This document shows, one piece after another, positions 1 to 8,546 of a stretch of DNA of 64,000 nt (positions within the stretch are counted from its first letter, which is position 1; the number at the start of each line of letters is the position of its first letter). The position numbers and the translations under genes are program-made. The notes under the pieces are model-generated. The model did no database searches and was not told the origin of the DNA. It saw only the letters and a program-made list of their open reading frames with translations. The stretch is from Cupriavidus necator (GTDB lineage: Bacteria > Pseudomonadota > Gammaproteobacteria > Burkholderiales > Burkholderiaceae): contig CP074388.1 of NCBI GenBank assembly GCA_022041995.1, forward strand, positions 310,001-374,000. Direction: 5' to 3'.

Positions 1-111
1 ACTACGGGCCGAAGGCAAGCCGGCTGGAAGGTTCATTTTTCGCGTCGCAGAAAATCCGACCGGGCCTCGGGAAAACCGGCGCTGATAAATCTTCCCTATC
101 GAGGCGCGCCC

Positions 112-1594
112 ATGACCGTCAAGAATCCCGCGAACCGGCACGAAGTGTGGCCGCTGGACCGGCTCACGCCGTTCGCGCGCAACGCCAGGACGCATTCGCC
201 GCTGCAGATCTCGCAGCTCGCGGCCTCGATGCGCACCTGGGGCTGGACAATGCCGGTGCTCATCGACGAGTCGGGCGGGATCATCGCGGGGCATGGCCGC
301 GTCCTAGCCGCGCCGCTGGTCGGCTTCACCGAGGCGTCGGTCGTGATCGCCGAAGGCTGGACCGACGCGATGAAGCGCGCGTATGTCCCTGGCCGACAAC
401 AAGCTCACCGAAAACGGCGGCTGGAATCGCGAGATCCTGGCCGAGGAGCTGGCCGCCCTGCAGGCGTCCGGCTTCGATGCGCTGCTCACCGGCTTCTCCG
501 ATCGCGAGATCGGCGAGCTGCTGCTGACCGCGCCGTCCAACGATCCGGAGGATGCGCCGCCGCTCGAGGAGGTCGCCGTCTCGCGGCCTGGTCATATCTG
601 GACGCTCGGCCAGCACCGCCTGGCCTGCGGGGACTCGCACGACGCGGCGTTGTGGGCGCGGCTGATGGACGGCGCCCTGGCGGACGTGGTGTGGACCGAT
701 CCGCCCTACAACTTGGCCTACGAGGGCACCGCGGGCAAGATCAAAAACGATGCGATGTCCGATGCCGCGTTCCTGGAGTTCCTGGAGGTCGCGTTCGAGC
801 GGCTGGCCGAGGTCATGCGTCCTGGTGCCGCGATCTATGTCGCGCATGCCGACACCGAAGGCTTGTCCTTCCGGCGCGCGTTCGTCGAGGCGGGACTGAA
901 GCTCGCGTCCTGCCTCATCTGGCGCAAGGATTCGCTGGTGCTCGGCCGCTCCGACTACCAGTGGATCCATGAACCGATCCTCTACGGGTGGAAGCCTGGC
1001 GCCGCGCATGCGTTTTATGGCGGCCGCAAGCAGACGACCGTCGAGGCCTGGGCGAACGGTCGCGGCATTCAGCAGCTCGACGATGGCCGGTGGGCGATCC
1101 CGTTCGGGGACTCGCTCCTGGTGGTGGCCGGCGACGCGCAGCTCCTGGAGACGCCGACCACCGCCATGTTCGTCGAGCGGCCGCGCCGATCGGCCGAGCA
1201 TCCGACGATGAAGCCGGTGTCCCTGGTCGAGCGGCACCTGGCAATGTCGGCGCGTCCTGGTGCCGTGGTGGTCGACGCGTTCGGCGGCTCCGGCTCGACG
1301 CTGATCGCGGCCGATCGCTAGGGCATGTGCGCGCGCGTGGTGGAGCTGGATCCTCGCTTCGTCGACGTGATCATCCGGCGCTGGCAAACCCTCACCGGCC
1401 TGGTGGCGGTTGACCAGGATGGCCGGCCGTTCAGTGATGGCAAGCCGACAAACCCGGCCGCCGAGGCCGCTCCTGGCAAACCCACGCGGAAGCGGAACCC
1501 AAAATCGCCCGTTGCGCTGCCGACGCGGGCCAACGCTGCGCCAAGGCGGGCCGGTGCTGGTAAGGGGTCGTCCCGAACGAAAAAGGCCGCCTGA
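112..1594 (+). pseudogene. ParB-like/DNA methyltransferase fusion, phage type, broken
   Basis: The reading frame opens at 112 with a ParB/Srx-like segment (box GHGR near residue 64). It continues into a methyltransferase with DPPY (about 700), PTMKP and FGGSGST motifs in the order of a beta-class DNA amino-methyltransferase. Such fusions sit beside terminase genes in prophages and probably methylate phage DNA. Two lesions are visible. One extra C in the CCC at 387-389 moves the frame from 112 to that of 383, and an in-frame TAG at 1319-1321 separates ADR from GMCARVVELDPRF. The frame then runs on to a basic tail ending at 1594. Both lesions would have to be sequencing errors for the gene to work, so I call it a pseudogene. 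Confidence 0.8.
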
Positions 1595-1626
1595 GAGTTT
1601 CTGGCGGCGTCAGAAAGAGAAGCGAG

Positions 1627-2937
1627 TTACGCGGCTGACTGCTCGTTGATATCGAAGAAATCCCAATCCGGGATGCTGCCTCGACGCAAGACGATTCCGA
1701 TAAGCTGAGCACAGATGCCTATAGAGGCGTCCACAATCTCCGACCATGTCATGGTCGCTCCCGCTATCTCTTTGGATCGTTTCTTGTTGTTGTGCTTGCC
1801 TTCATGCAAGGCCTTGCTGCGAATGTTGTACGTTTCTTTGACTATCTCAGCCGTTCGTGCGCGAGCGGCGCTTGTTCCTCCAAGCAATCGGCTGGCGCGA
1901 ACTCGGATCCTGAAGCCCATTTCCGTGTTCTCATTGCTGCCAAGCAAGGACTCGAGGGCTGTAGCAACCTCGACAGCTTTATCCCCATAGGCGCGTCGGC
2001 GAATGGCATGACTGAGACGCTGCATAGCAATCCGAACTGTTTCCTTGCTGTCTCCAGTCATGCCGAGGAAAGCTTGGACAACCTCTTGAGCAAGCGCTGG
2101 ATCAAGCGTCGGAGCGTGTCGGGGCATCGTCGATTGAATTTCCATAATCTGACCGCGTCGCGAGTTGCTGCGAATGCCAGTCTGCTCTAGGTCTGGATCA
2201 TCGTATGTAAACCACTCAGCAGCAGGTATCACTACTCTCGGGCCTAACACCGTCAGAGCCAATGTGGCATCGTTGAGCCTTTCCTGCTCGGCCGCAAATG
2301 AAGCCATCTCGTCTAGCTTATCTACTGATGGGTTATAAATTACAGGATCGATAGTCTTTTGGAGCAGAAGAGCGGACTCCGGAGCTTCGTACATTGGCGT
2401 ATTCGGTGCACGGTCAAAACCCCAAGCGGCCGAAGTTACCCAGCCCTTTTGATGGCTTTCGGGAATGTCTTGAATCGGGACGAGCTTGATATCCGGAGCA
2501 AGCTGAACGCTCGTATCGACAAGGGCACCCCATAGCGCGCGTATCGTGGCGCCAGTTGCTGATTTTTTATTGAGGACTCGAAGAAACCACTGAATTGCCT
2601 CCTCAGGCGAATCCAGCTCCAATGCACGCCGCAGCAGCGTTTGGCCTATCGAGAGTGGATAGATGCCGAACGCGTGTCCGTCCCGCTTCAGCATCCTAGA
2701 TTCCTCTCCAGGAAAGCGGCGATCGCGGACTACAGCGCCTTCCACTTCTTTGGCGAGGTCAAATAGCTGGAATACCGCCTTGCTCACAATCCCTCGCGCT
2801 GATTCGAGTTCAATCGCTTGCAACAGCGTCAATTCCGGGGGAGTGATTCGGGCAGCTTTGGCCGCGTCGAAGGCCTGTGTTAAGGCTGGTAGGACGCTAT
2901 CTTGCTCTGGCTGTGCCGGCTTGTTCTCTGTTTCCAT
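1627..2937 (-). CDS. Apea-like HEPN domain protein
   Basis: A protein of about 436 residues with no signal peptide. The C-terminal 130 residues look like an Apea-like HEPN domain: a helical LESLL segment, then YNIRSKALHEG, which supplies the R-x4-H motif that forms the RNase site in HEPN proteins. The N-terminal part I do not recognise. The start at 2937 is chosen because GGAG lies 5 bases upstream; an ATG one codon earlier and a GTG at 2964 are alternatives. It sits between a phage methyltransferase and a terminase small subunit, a usual place for phage cargo genes. A role in RNA cleavage during phage conflict is inference. It could instead be an inactive HEPN scaffold. Confidence 0.6.
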   Translation of the reverse strand: METENKPAQPEQDSVLPALTQAFDAAKAARITPPELTLLQAIELESARGIVSKAVFQLFDLAKEVEGAVVRDRRFPGEESRMLKRDGHAFGIYPLSIGQTLLRRALELDSPEEAIQWFLRVLNKKSATGATIRALWGALVDTSVQLAPDIKLVPIQDIPESHQKGWVTSAAWGFDRAPNTPMYEAPESALLLQKTIDPVIYNPSVDKLDEMASFAAEQERLNDATLALTVLGPRVVIPAAEWFTYDDPDLEQTGIRSNSRRGQIMEIQSTMPRHAPTLDPALAQEVVQAFLGMTGDSKETVRIAMQRLSHAIRRRAYGDKAVEVATALESLLGSNENTEMGFRIRVRASRLLGGTSAARARTAEIVKETYNIRSKALHEGKHNNKKRSKEIAGATMTWSEIVDASIGICAQLIGIVLRRGSIPDWDFFDINEQSAA

Positions 2938-3021
2938 CATTGCTCCAGGAATTGCCCACCGCACGCACTTCGTCCTGGTCGGTTCGGGCGAGGGTACGAG
3001 CTAGAAAACCAATCTGCCAAT

Positions 3022-3549
3022 TTAGTGTTGTTTTGAGATGGGCTTGACGAGGAACGTCACCTCGCCGACAAACAGCGGCTTCCCGTCGATGAACTCCTCC
3101 AGCGTGGGCGTCTCTGTCTGTGCATGCGCTGCTCGGAACGTCAGGAAGTTCACTGTCGCCATGTACTCGAGCGAGTCGGACAGGAGCACGAGTTCGAGCA
3201 GTCGACGAATATGTTCGAATGTGCTTTCCGGAACTACGATCGAAAATCCGACGAACTCGTTGCCGTCTAGCTCGAAAAATTGGATCGCCGCATGCGATTG
3301 ACTGGGAGCCTCCTGTACGCGCTCATACAATCCTTCGGCGCTAGGATCGATGTGCAACTCGGACTGCGTCGGAACGGTGATTGTCCATTCGCACCCTGCC
3401 TCTTCAATCCGTTTGAGTAGCGCTTTATCAAAGCGTCCGCCGTCCGCAGGCCGGCACTCGTGAAGACCTTTGCCGCCGAGGATTGGTACGCCTGCTTCGG
3501 ACACGCGCAATACAAGTCCGTCTCGCCTGCCAGTAATAAACCAACTCAT
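3022..3549 (-). CDS. hypothetical protein, 175 aa
   Basis: An uninterrupted frame starting MSWFITGRRDGLVL, preceded by GGAGGCGAGG, a good ribosome-binding site. The protein is soluble, acidic and mixed alpha/beta by composition, with no motif I recognise. It lies 84 bases upstream of the HEPN gene on the same strand, so the two may be co-transcribed cargo of the prophage. Function unknown; a partner of the HEPN protein is only a guess from position. Confidence 0.6.
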   Translation of the reverse strand: MSWFITGRRDGLVLRVSEAGVPILGGKGLHECRPADGGRFDKALLKRIEEAGCEWTITVPTQSELHIDPSAEGLYERVQEAPSQSHAAIQFFELDGNEFVGFSIVVPESTFEHIRRLLELVLLSDSLEYMATVNFLTFRAAHAQTETPTLEEFIDGKPLFVGEVTFLVKPISKQH

Positions 3550-3702
3550 CCTCGCCTCCTAATTTATCCGTGGGGTCACATGATACCAACGGACGAATCC
3601 GAGCCGACACAATGGTTTGCTGGTTGGGCTGAACGGTCGATGGGTGACTGTGTGCCGACTATGCCGAGCTGCGGGGGCTCTCTTTCTGTTGAGGTAAAAT
3701 CA

Positions 3703-3942
3703 ATGACCAAACCCACAGCACTGAAACTGCTGGAGGGCAATCCTGGCCGTCGGCCGCTTCCGCAGAACGAAGTCAAACCCGACGCCACGCTCCCCTCCGC
3801 GCCTGCGCATCTGAACGCGCCGGCCAAGTCCGAATGGCGCCGGCTGTGCAAGGAGCTGAACCGGCTTGGCCTGCTGACGGTGGTCGATCGCGGCGCGTTC
3901 GCGGCGTACTGCCAAGCCTATGGCAAATGGGTATCGCCTTGA
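3703..3942 (+). CDS. phage terminase small subunit, P27 family, truncated
   Basis: The frame begins MTKPTALKLLEGNPGRRPLP, the typical opening of P27-type small terminase subunits, followed by AYCQAYGKW. The small subunit recognises phage DNA for packaging with the large subunit. The family is normally about 150 residues; this one stops after 79, just after AYCQAYGKW, where the sequence changes to the end of an opposite-strand gene. The cut at about 3925-3940 marks the join between the prophage remnant and the next mobile module. No large terminase subunit follows, so packaging function is lost. Confidence 0.8.
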   Translation: MTKPTALKLLEGNPGRRPLPQNEVKPDATLPSAPAHLNAPAKSEWRRLCKELNRLGLLTVVDRGAFAAYCQAYGKWVSP

Positions 3943-4025
3943 TGTACGGCCTGGCGGTGCAGTTGCAGCAGTTCAAGCCACACTTCATCGCGAGCCGCAG
4001 CGGGTTTGTTGTCCTGATCAGCCAT
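3918..4025 (-). CDS. small hypothetical protein, 3' truncated
   Basis: A 35-residue frame, MADQDNKPAAARDEVWLELL and onward, whose stop TAG lies inside the terminase fragment. The reading frame therefore crosses the rearrangement join and its native C-terminus is missing. Its start lies just inside the 3' end of the next small gene (stop 4018), a compact arrangement typical of the leftward gene string up to 5.3 kb. Function unknown. Confidence 0.4.
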   Translation of the reverse strand: MADQDNKPAAARDEVWLELLQLHRQAVHQGDTHLP

Positions 4026-4297
4026 TACCGTCGGCTCCTTTGTTTGCCTTGTCCCAGGCATCGGCGGCCGCCTTGGCATCCTCTGCCGTCTTGTGCCGCG
4101 TGGCATGGGTGTTCTGCCCCATGCGGTGCCAGATCCATCCGCCATTTACGGCGGCGCCATACGATTGTACCCAGCCCACGGTGAGGAGCACCTGGTCGTC
4201 AAGGCGTAGCTGGTACCCCTCGGCGTTGCATCACGGCGATCCGGCTGCTTTCATGTGGGGTACGGCGCCAGCGAGCCACCTGCATGCGCTCAGCCAT
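4018..4297 (-). pseudogene. small mobile-element gene, frameshifted
   Basis: The frame opens MAERMQVARWRRTPHESS and closes after MQRRGVPATP. In a second frame a protein-like sequence continues with YQLRLDDQVLLTVGWVQSYG and then GGWIWHRMGQNTH, ending at 4018. Removing one G from the GGGG run after MQRRG joins both parts into one protein of about 92 residues. The start overlaps the stop of the upstream gene (ATGGCTGA), which indicates translational coupling. Function unknown. Confidence 0.5.
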
Positions 4298-4688
4298 GGT
4301 CTGGCTCCCGTCGTGCGCCCGGATCGCTCATAGTCTTACCGGCCTTCGCATCGAGCTCGGCAACCAGGGAGCACTGATAGCTCAGTCCAATTGACTCGCA
4401 GAATTTCCGCACCGAGACCCGAGCGAACACCGCACCGTTGCCGACGACCTCCACCACGACCATAGGCTGTGCCGCACATACTCCAGCGGGCACGGCCGCG
4501 ACGGTGGCTGCGTCGGTCGGCATGGCATCGGTTCTGCGCAGGATATCGCGCGCGGCCGCGATGGCTGCGTTGTTGTCCCGCATGAACTTCACTGGCACGT
4601 AGGCGGTGCCCTTGTCCCAGTCCTTGTGCAGGCTCACCAGCGTTTCCAGCGCCGCCCGCAGTTCTGCTATCTGTTCGACTTCAGTCAT
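4290..4688 (-). CDS. hypothetical protein, 132 aa
   Basis: An uninterrupted frame beginning MTEVEQIAELRAALETLVSL, probably a short coiled coil, followed by an Ala-rich linker and a beta-rich part around VVVEVVGNGAVFARVSVRKF. No known domain recognised. It overlaps the next gene by 8 bases (ATGGCTGA), so the small genes here form one leftward operon. Similar short genes are common as accessory cargo of phages and integrative elements. Confidence 0.55.
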   Translation of the reverse strand: MTEVEQIAELRAALETLVSLHKDWDKGTAYVPVKFMRDNNAAIAAARDILRRTDAMPTDAATVAAVPAGVCAAQPMVVVEVVGNGAVFARVSVRKFCESIGLSYQCSLVAELDAKAGKTMSDPGARREPDHG

Positions 4689-4711
4689 TTCTCAGTCCTG
4701 GTGCGTTGTGG

Positions 4712-4918
4712 TCAGCACCAGACGGCGTGGTCCATCTCCGCAAGCTCGCGGCCGGCGTTGATCGCAGCATCGGCCTGGCGGGTGGTCTTCAGTTCAAGGG
4801 GGCCCTCAAAGGCGATGCCCGAGGCGCCGAAGCCGATATTTGCGTGCATGTGGTAGGCAACGCGGCAGGCCTTCACACCGTACTTGTCGAGTGCACGGGC
4901 GGTATTCTTCGTCGTCAT
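4712..4918 (-). CDS. hypothetical protein, 68 aa
   Basis: A compact frame beginning MTTKNTARALDKYGVKACRV, with no membrane segment and no domain I recognise. It lies between two other small genes with gaps of 23 and 24 bases, which supports a real operon member. Function unknown. Confidence 0.5.
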   Translation of the reverse strand: MTTKNTARALDKYGVKACRVAYHMHANIGFGASGIAFEGPLELKTTRQADAAINAGRELAEMDHAVWC

Positions 4919-4942
4919 GTTGATCCGGGGTCGGGGAGCGAA

Positions 4943-5296
4943 TTAGGCGGGTGCGATGACAGCGTCGATAGCAGCGATAACCGGAGCGGTGTCGCCTTCG
5001 GTGCGAACGAAAGCGACCGAATCCAGCAGTACACGGGCGGACGTAAGCGCCTGGATGGCTTCGGTAGCGCCGCTGGTTCCGGCATCGAACCGGACACCGT
5101 CGAGCGGGTCGTAGCCCAGAACCGCGATACGGTCTGCGGGCTCCCAACTGTCCGCCATTTCCGGCAATTGGTCGTGGGCTTGGGCGTAGTCGTACAGGCG
5201 CAGGCCGTCGAGGGCGTTACACAGTCCGTCGGACAGATCTTCGTGGTTGTCGCCGAGCCAAAGGGCAGCGGCGGCGAGCCGTTCACGTGCGTTCAT
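4943..5296 (-). CDS. hypothetical protein, 117 aa
   Basis: An acidic soluble protein beginning MNARERLAAAALWLGDNHED, helical by composition, with a central DYAQAHDQLPEMADSWEP segment. No recognised domain. It is the first of the string of small leftward genes below 5.3 kb and lies downstream of the broken methyltransferase gene. Function unknown. Confidence 0.55.
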   Translation of the reverse strand: MNARERLAAAALWLGDNHEDLSDGLCNALDGLRLYDYAQAHDQLPEMADSWEPADRIAVLGYDPLDGVRFDAGTSGATEAIQALTSARVLLDSVAFVRTEGDTAPVIAAIDAVIAPA

Positions 5297-5356
5297 GGGG
5301 TATCTCGATCACCGGGGAAGAGATTCCAGGATACGGGGCAGATTTCGAATGCAAGT

Positions 5357-5410
5357 TCACGGGCACATGCTGGCGTAGTACAGGGACAGGGAGTTGCCGA
5401 AGTCGTCCAT
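5357..5410 (-). CDS. possible 17-residue peptide
   Basis: A tiny frame MDDFGNSLSLYYASMCP with AGAGAGGACC upstream as a possible ribosome-binding site. It lies between the 117-residue protein and the methyltransferase remnant. Too short to judge; it could be the start of a decayed gene. Confidence 0.25.
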   Translation of the reverse strand: MDDFGNSLSLYYASMCP

Positions 5411-5436
5411 AGTGAGGTCCTCTCTCAGATCATCAT

Positions 5437-5459
5437 GCGTCGGCGGGCTCGCCCGACGC
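5437..5459 (-). terminator. GC hairpin after methyltransferase gene
   Basis: A perfect 7-base stem GCGTCGG/CCGACGC with a short internal continuation lies directly after the methyltransferase stop at 5461. There is no U-tract on the leftward strand, so it may be an mRNA-end or processing structure rather than a full intrinsic terminator. Confidence 0.35.
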
Positions 5460-5460
5460 G

Positions 5461-6895
5461 TTACGCCGTGAGGTTCACCATAGGCATTCGCCGCAGGAGT
5501 GTCGTCGTTAGAGACAGGTAGTTGTTCTCAAGGCGCGACGCGTAGTCGCGGGCCCACTCGGCGGCGAGCGGCGATGCAAGCGCCTCCTCAACCTGGTCGA
5601 ACGTGGTGCTGCTGCCGGCGACGATGCTGAGGTTGTGATTGATCGTCAGGACGCCGGCTGGGACGCGCACGGCCCTCGGCGTCTTTGCAATGCGTGGGCA
5701 CGATCAGTGACTCGCGCGAGAGATCAAGCGCGTGGAACGATTCCGGTGGCATTCAGACCTTGCCCTGGCGCCCGCGCCTGGCCATCAGATGCATCCTGCT
5801 CTCCAGGTGAGCCATGATCTCAGGGCAAGGCCGCTCGCCGGGCACCGTGCGGATGGCCCAGCGAGTAGGCGTTCCGAACATTCCGTCCTTGATATCGTCG
5901 GTATCGATGGCCGGCACCAGGCACTCGGGCGGTAGGCCGCGGGACGTCGCCGCATCAATCACGAAAATGCCCTCGGTACCGAGCCAAGGTGCGATACGCA
6001 CGTCTGCGAAGTCGCCCAGCAACCCCAAACCCGCGTAGCGCTCCTCATCGACACCCGGGTGGATTGGTCGGCCGGTCAGGTTCTGCTCGGCGCCGTCGTC
6101 TGACACCAGGACGACGGATACCGGATGCACGCGCGGTGGCGACCCGGCGCGGCGCTGCTTGGGCCGGTAGAAAGTTGTCTCGGCGCTCAAACGCTCCGCA
6201 TGGGCTAGCGACAGGCGCTGGCCTAGGTTCTCGCGCAGACGGCTAGCGCCTTGGTTGAATAACCAGCGGTCCGACGTCACCAGCCCGATCCTGCCCGCCG
6301 GCAGAACAGTACGGCTGTAGCGTTCGAGGAAGCTGTGCAGTAAGTCGCCCTGCGCGTAGTCGGGCACATGCCGGCTGTACTCGGTCCTGAGCAGGTCCGG
6401 GACATTGGCGGCTCGCAGATACGGAGGGTTCCCCGCGACAATGTCCCATTGCGGCGTTGTCGGCCCTTCGGTTAGGAAGTCGCGATTGTGGACCATGTCG
6501 GTGGCGAGCGTTGCTGCGTGGGCGTGCGACCATCCATGCGAAACGAGGATTCCCGCGACACGCGACCGTGCTTCAATACACGCGATCGGGTGAATTTCCC
6601 ACCCCTCGATCTGGCCACAAGGATCAAACCCGGCGGGCCTGGCGGCGAGCAGCGCGGAGAGGGCACGGGCTAGGAACATCCCACCCCCGCAACTCGGATC
6701 CACGAGCCTGGCGGTACCGCTCGGCCAGCCCAGGCGTAGCAGGAGGTCGTCAACCACAGGACTTGCCGTGTAGATCGCCGTCCGTGCGTGCAGGTCTTCG
6801 ATCGCAACACGTCGCGCCGCCTCGTCCTCGCTTTCGAACATAAGCAGTCCCTGAGAACTGGCGGTGGCTGTGTTGGCCGTGCTGTTGGCGGTCAT
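5461..6895 (-). pseudogene. N6-adenine DNA methyltransferase, broken
   Basis: The first 380 residues form a class I SAM methyltransferase: a VDPSCGGGMFLARAL motif I, then AGNPPYL, the NPPY site of N6-adenine enzymes. An in-frame TGA at 5753-5755 follows RGRQGKV. Beyond it the same frame gives MPPESFHALDLSRESLIVP, and after one surplus C (5696-5698 GGG on the plus strand) RIAKTPRAVRVPAGVLTINH and the rest to 5461, which reads like the target-recognition part of such enzymes. So the gene has one nonsense and one frameshift mutation. No restriction partner is adjacent. A short form with the N-terminal 380 residues may still be made but would lack most of the DNA-recognition region. Confidence 0.75.
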
Positions 6896-7005
6896 GGCCA
6901 GTTTCGGTCGTTATGCTGCCGGCGGGCCGGCGAGAAATGGTGGCGCTATAGGGCACCGGGGCGCCACTGCGTCAAACCACCAGTGTCTCGCGGACCTTGC
7001 GGACT

Positions 7006-7233
7006 TCAAATCGACCTTGGACCAGCCGCGGCGATTCTGATCGCATGCGAGAAGACCTCGTCCGAGCGGAGCTTCATCAGATCAAGCAGAAGTTCGGCAT
7101 CTTTGACGGCGTCTTCGACATCCTTGGCACACAACTGCGCTACGGCACCCTTGAGCCAGGCGGAGGCGTCAAAGGCCCGCAAGACCTCCGCTTTGCGGCG
7201 ATCGAACTTCGGGGTGGGCGATTCGAAGGACAT
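7006..7233 (-). CDS. hypothetical protein, 75 aa
   Basis: Begins MSFESPTPKFDRRKAEVLRA with AGGAG five bases before the ATG, which decides this start over longer options. Mostly helical, with a KDVEDAVKDAELLLDLMKLR stretch. It lies 110 bases upstream of the methyltransferase gene on the same strand. Function unknown. The following 230 bases, up to the IS630 end, hold no gene I can support. Confidence 0.55.
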   Translation of the reverse strand: MSFESPTPKFDRRKAEVLRAFDASAWLKGAVAQLCAKDVEDAVKDAELLLDLMKLRSDEVFSHAIRIAAAGPRSI

Positions 7234-7512
7234 GTTGACTCCTGGGCATTTTGGAACTGGATGCGTGCTTTGAACTGCAGCGCTCGCCGGCTTAGAGAAG
7301 GCACGCGCCTTGGCTAAATCGGGGGACGAAATACCTGCGCCGCGCCACGAGGGAGGGGCAGGCAAGGGATAGCGGTCATTGAGAGGAGCGCTCGCCGACA
7401 TCCACAAGGGACGTACGGCGGGCAAAGGTTTCAAGGTAATGCCTTACAGATTTGGCACAAGTAAGTGTCTTGAGTAAACCAATTTCACGAATGAAAGTCA
7501 GATGCCAGTCAC

Positions 7513-7998
7513 ATGAAGAACGAGCTGGCATCGCCGATGAAGTGCACCATCGAACTGAACGACGTGGAGAAACGAACCTTGGAAGAGCTTGCGCTGCGGC
7601 ATCCGTATGAAGACTTCAGGGTTAGAGGACAAGGCTTGTTGCTGCTCGGTGCAGGTCAACGAGTGCACGAGATCGCGACGCAGTTGGATGTGAGCAAGAA
7701 GACTGTGTACAACTGGACGAACGCCTGGCGCGAGAAAGGGCTGTGCGGCTTGCTCAATGGTCATAAGGGAGGCCGCCCCCATTCGCTCTGCGAAGACATG
7801 GTTGCCACGGCTGTAGCCGCGGCGCGAGCGCAGTCCATGACGCTCAGACAGATTGCGCAGTGCATCGAGGCCGCCAATGGCATGCCGTTGCCCTGCCGCC
7901 TTGAAACGTTGGCCGGGGAACTGAAACGGGCAGGCTTTTCGTACAAGCGCGGCCGATACTCGCTCAAAAAAAACGCGACGAGCAGGAGTTTGCCGTGA
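7513..7998 (+). CDS. IS630 transposase, first part (helix-turn-helix)
   Basis: A 161-residue frame with an N-terminal helix-turn-helix (VHEIATQLDVSKKTVYNWTN) that binds the element ends, then a second DNA-binding region. It ends in KKNATSRSLP just after an A8 run at 7966-7973. It carries no catalytic residues; these lie in the overlapping next frame. The fused protein is probably made by a -1 ribosomal slip on the A8 run. Confidence 0.8.
   Translation: MKNELASPMKCTIELNDVEKRTLEELALRHPYEDFRVRGQGLLLLGAGQRVHEIATQLDVSKKTVYNWTNAWREKGLCGLLNGHKGGRPHSLCEDMVATAVAAARAQSMTLRQIAQCIEAANGMPLPCRLETLAGELKRAGFSYKRGRYSLKKNATSRSLP
7966..7974 (+). promoter_or_regulatory. probable -1 frameshift site (A8C)
   Basis: In the zero frame the ribosome reads CTC AAA AAA AAC. 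A slip back by one base gives AAA AAA AAA CGC GAC GAG, which continues KKKRDEQEFAVKAATLEKLQ into the catalytic frame. Slippery A-runs at this junction are known for several two-frame insertion sequences. A simple inactivating mutation is the alternative. Confidence 0.65.
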
Positions 7999-8546
7999 AG
8001 GCTGCCACGCTCGAGAAATTGCAGCAAGCTGCTCGTGATGGTGCATGTCGTCTCGTCTATCTTGATGAGGCCGGATTTTCGGCCTCGCCGCCGGTGCAGC
8101 GTGGCTGGTCGCCAATTGGCCGACCTCACTGCACGGTTCCCCAACCGCACTGCAGGCGTTCAGTCTTGGGGGCATTGGATTACGGAGCCAACCGGCTTGT
8201 CCACCAGACCAGCAAAGGCAGCATCAAGCGTCCCTTCGTTATTGAGTTCCTGGAAGAGATTGCTCAAAGTGCCACGCCCGGTCAGCTCACGGTCGTCGTG
8301 CTCGACAACGCGAAGATCCATCACGCCATCGAGCAGGATATCCTGGACCGCTGGCTCTTCGAGCACCGTATGGTTCTCTTTCATCTGCCGCCTTACAGCC
8401 CCGAACTCAACCTGATTGAAATCGTCTGGAAACATGCCAAGTACCACTGGCGACGCTTCGTCACATGGACCAAAGAAACCATCGATACCGAGATCGAAAT
8501 TCTCCTCTCCGGCTACGGCTCAAAGTTTGAAATCCGTTTCTCGTGA
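7995..8546 (+). CDS. IS630 transposase, catalytic part
   Basis: Carries the DDE catalytic core of IS630/Tc1-type transposases: LVYLDEAGFSA (first Asp), VVVLDNAKIHHAI (second Asp) and LPPYSPELNLIEIVW (final Glu). The ATG or GTG at the frame start is probably not the true start; expression as a fusion after the -1 slip at 7966-7973 is likelier. All catalytic residues are present and the ends are intact, so the element may be active. Confidence 0.8.
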   Translation: MKAATLEKLQQAARDGACRLVYLDEAGFSASPPVQRGWSPIGRPHCTVPQPHCRRSVLGALDYGANRLVHQTSKGSIKRPFVIEFLEEIAQSATPGQLTVVVLDNAKIHHAIEQDILDRWLFEHRMVLFHLPPYSPELNLIEIVWKHAKYHWRRFVTWTKETIDTEIEILLSGYGSKFEIRFS

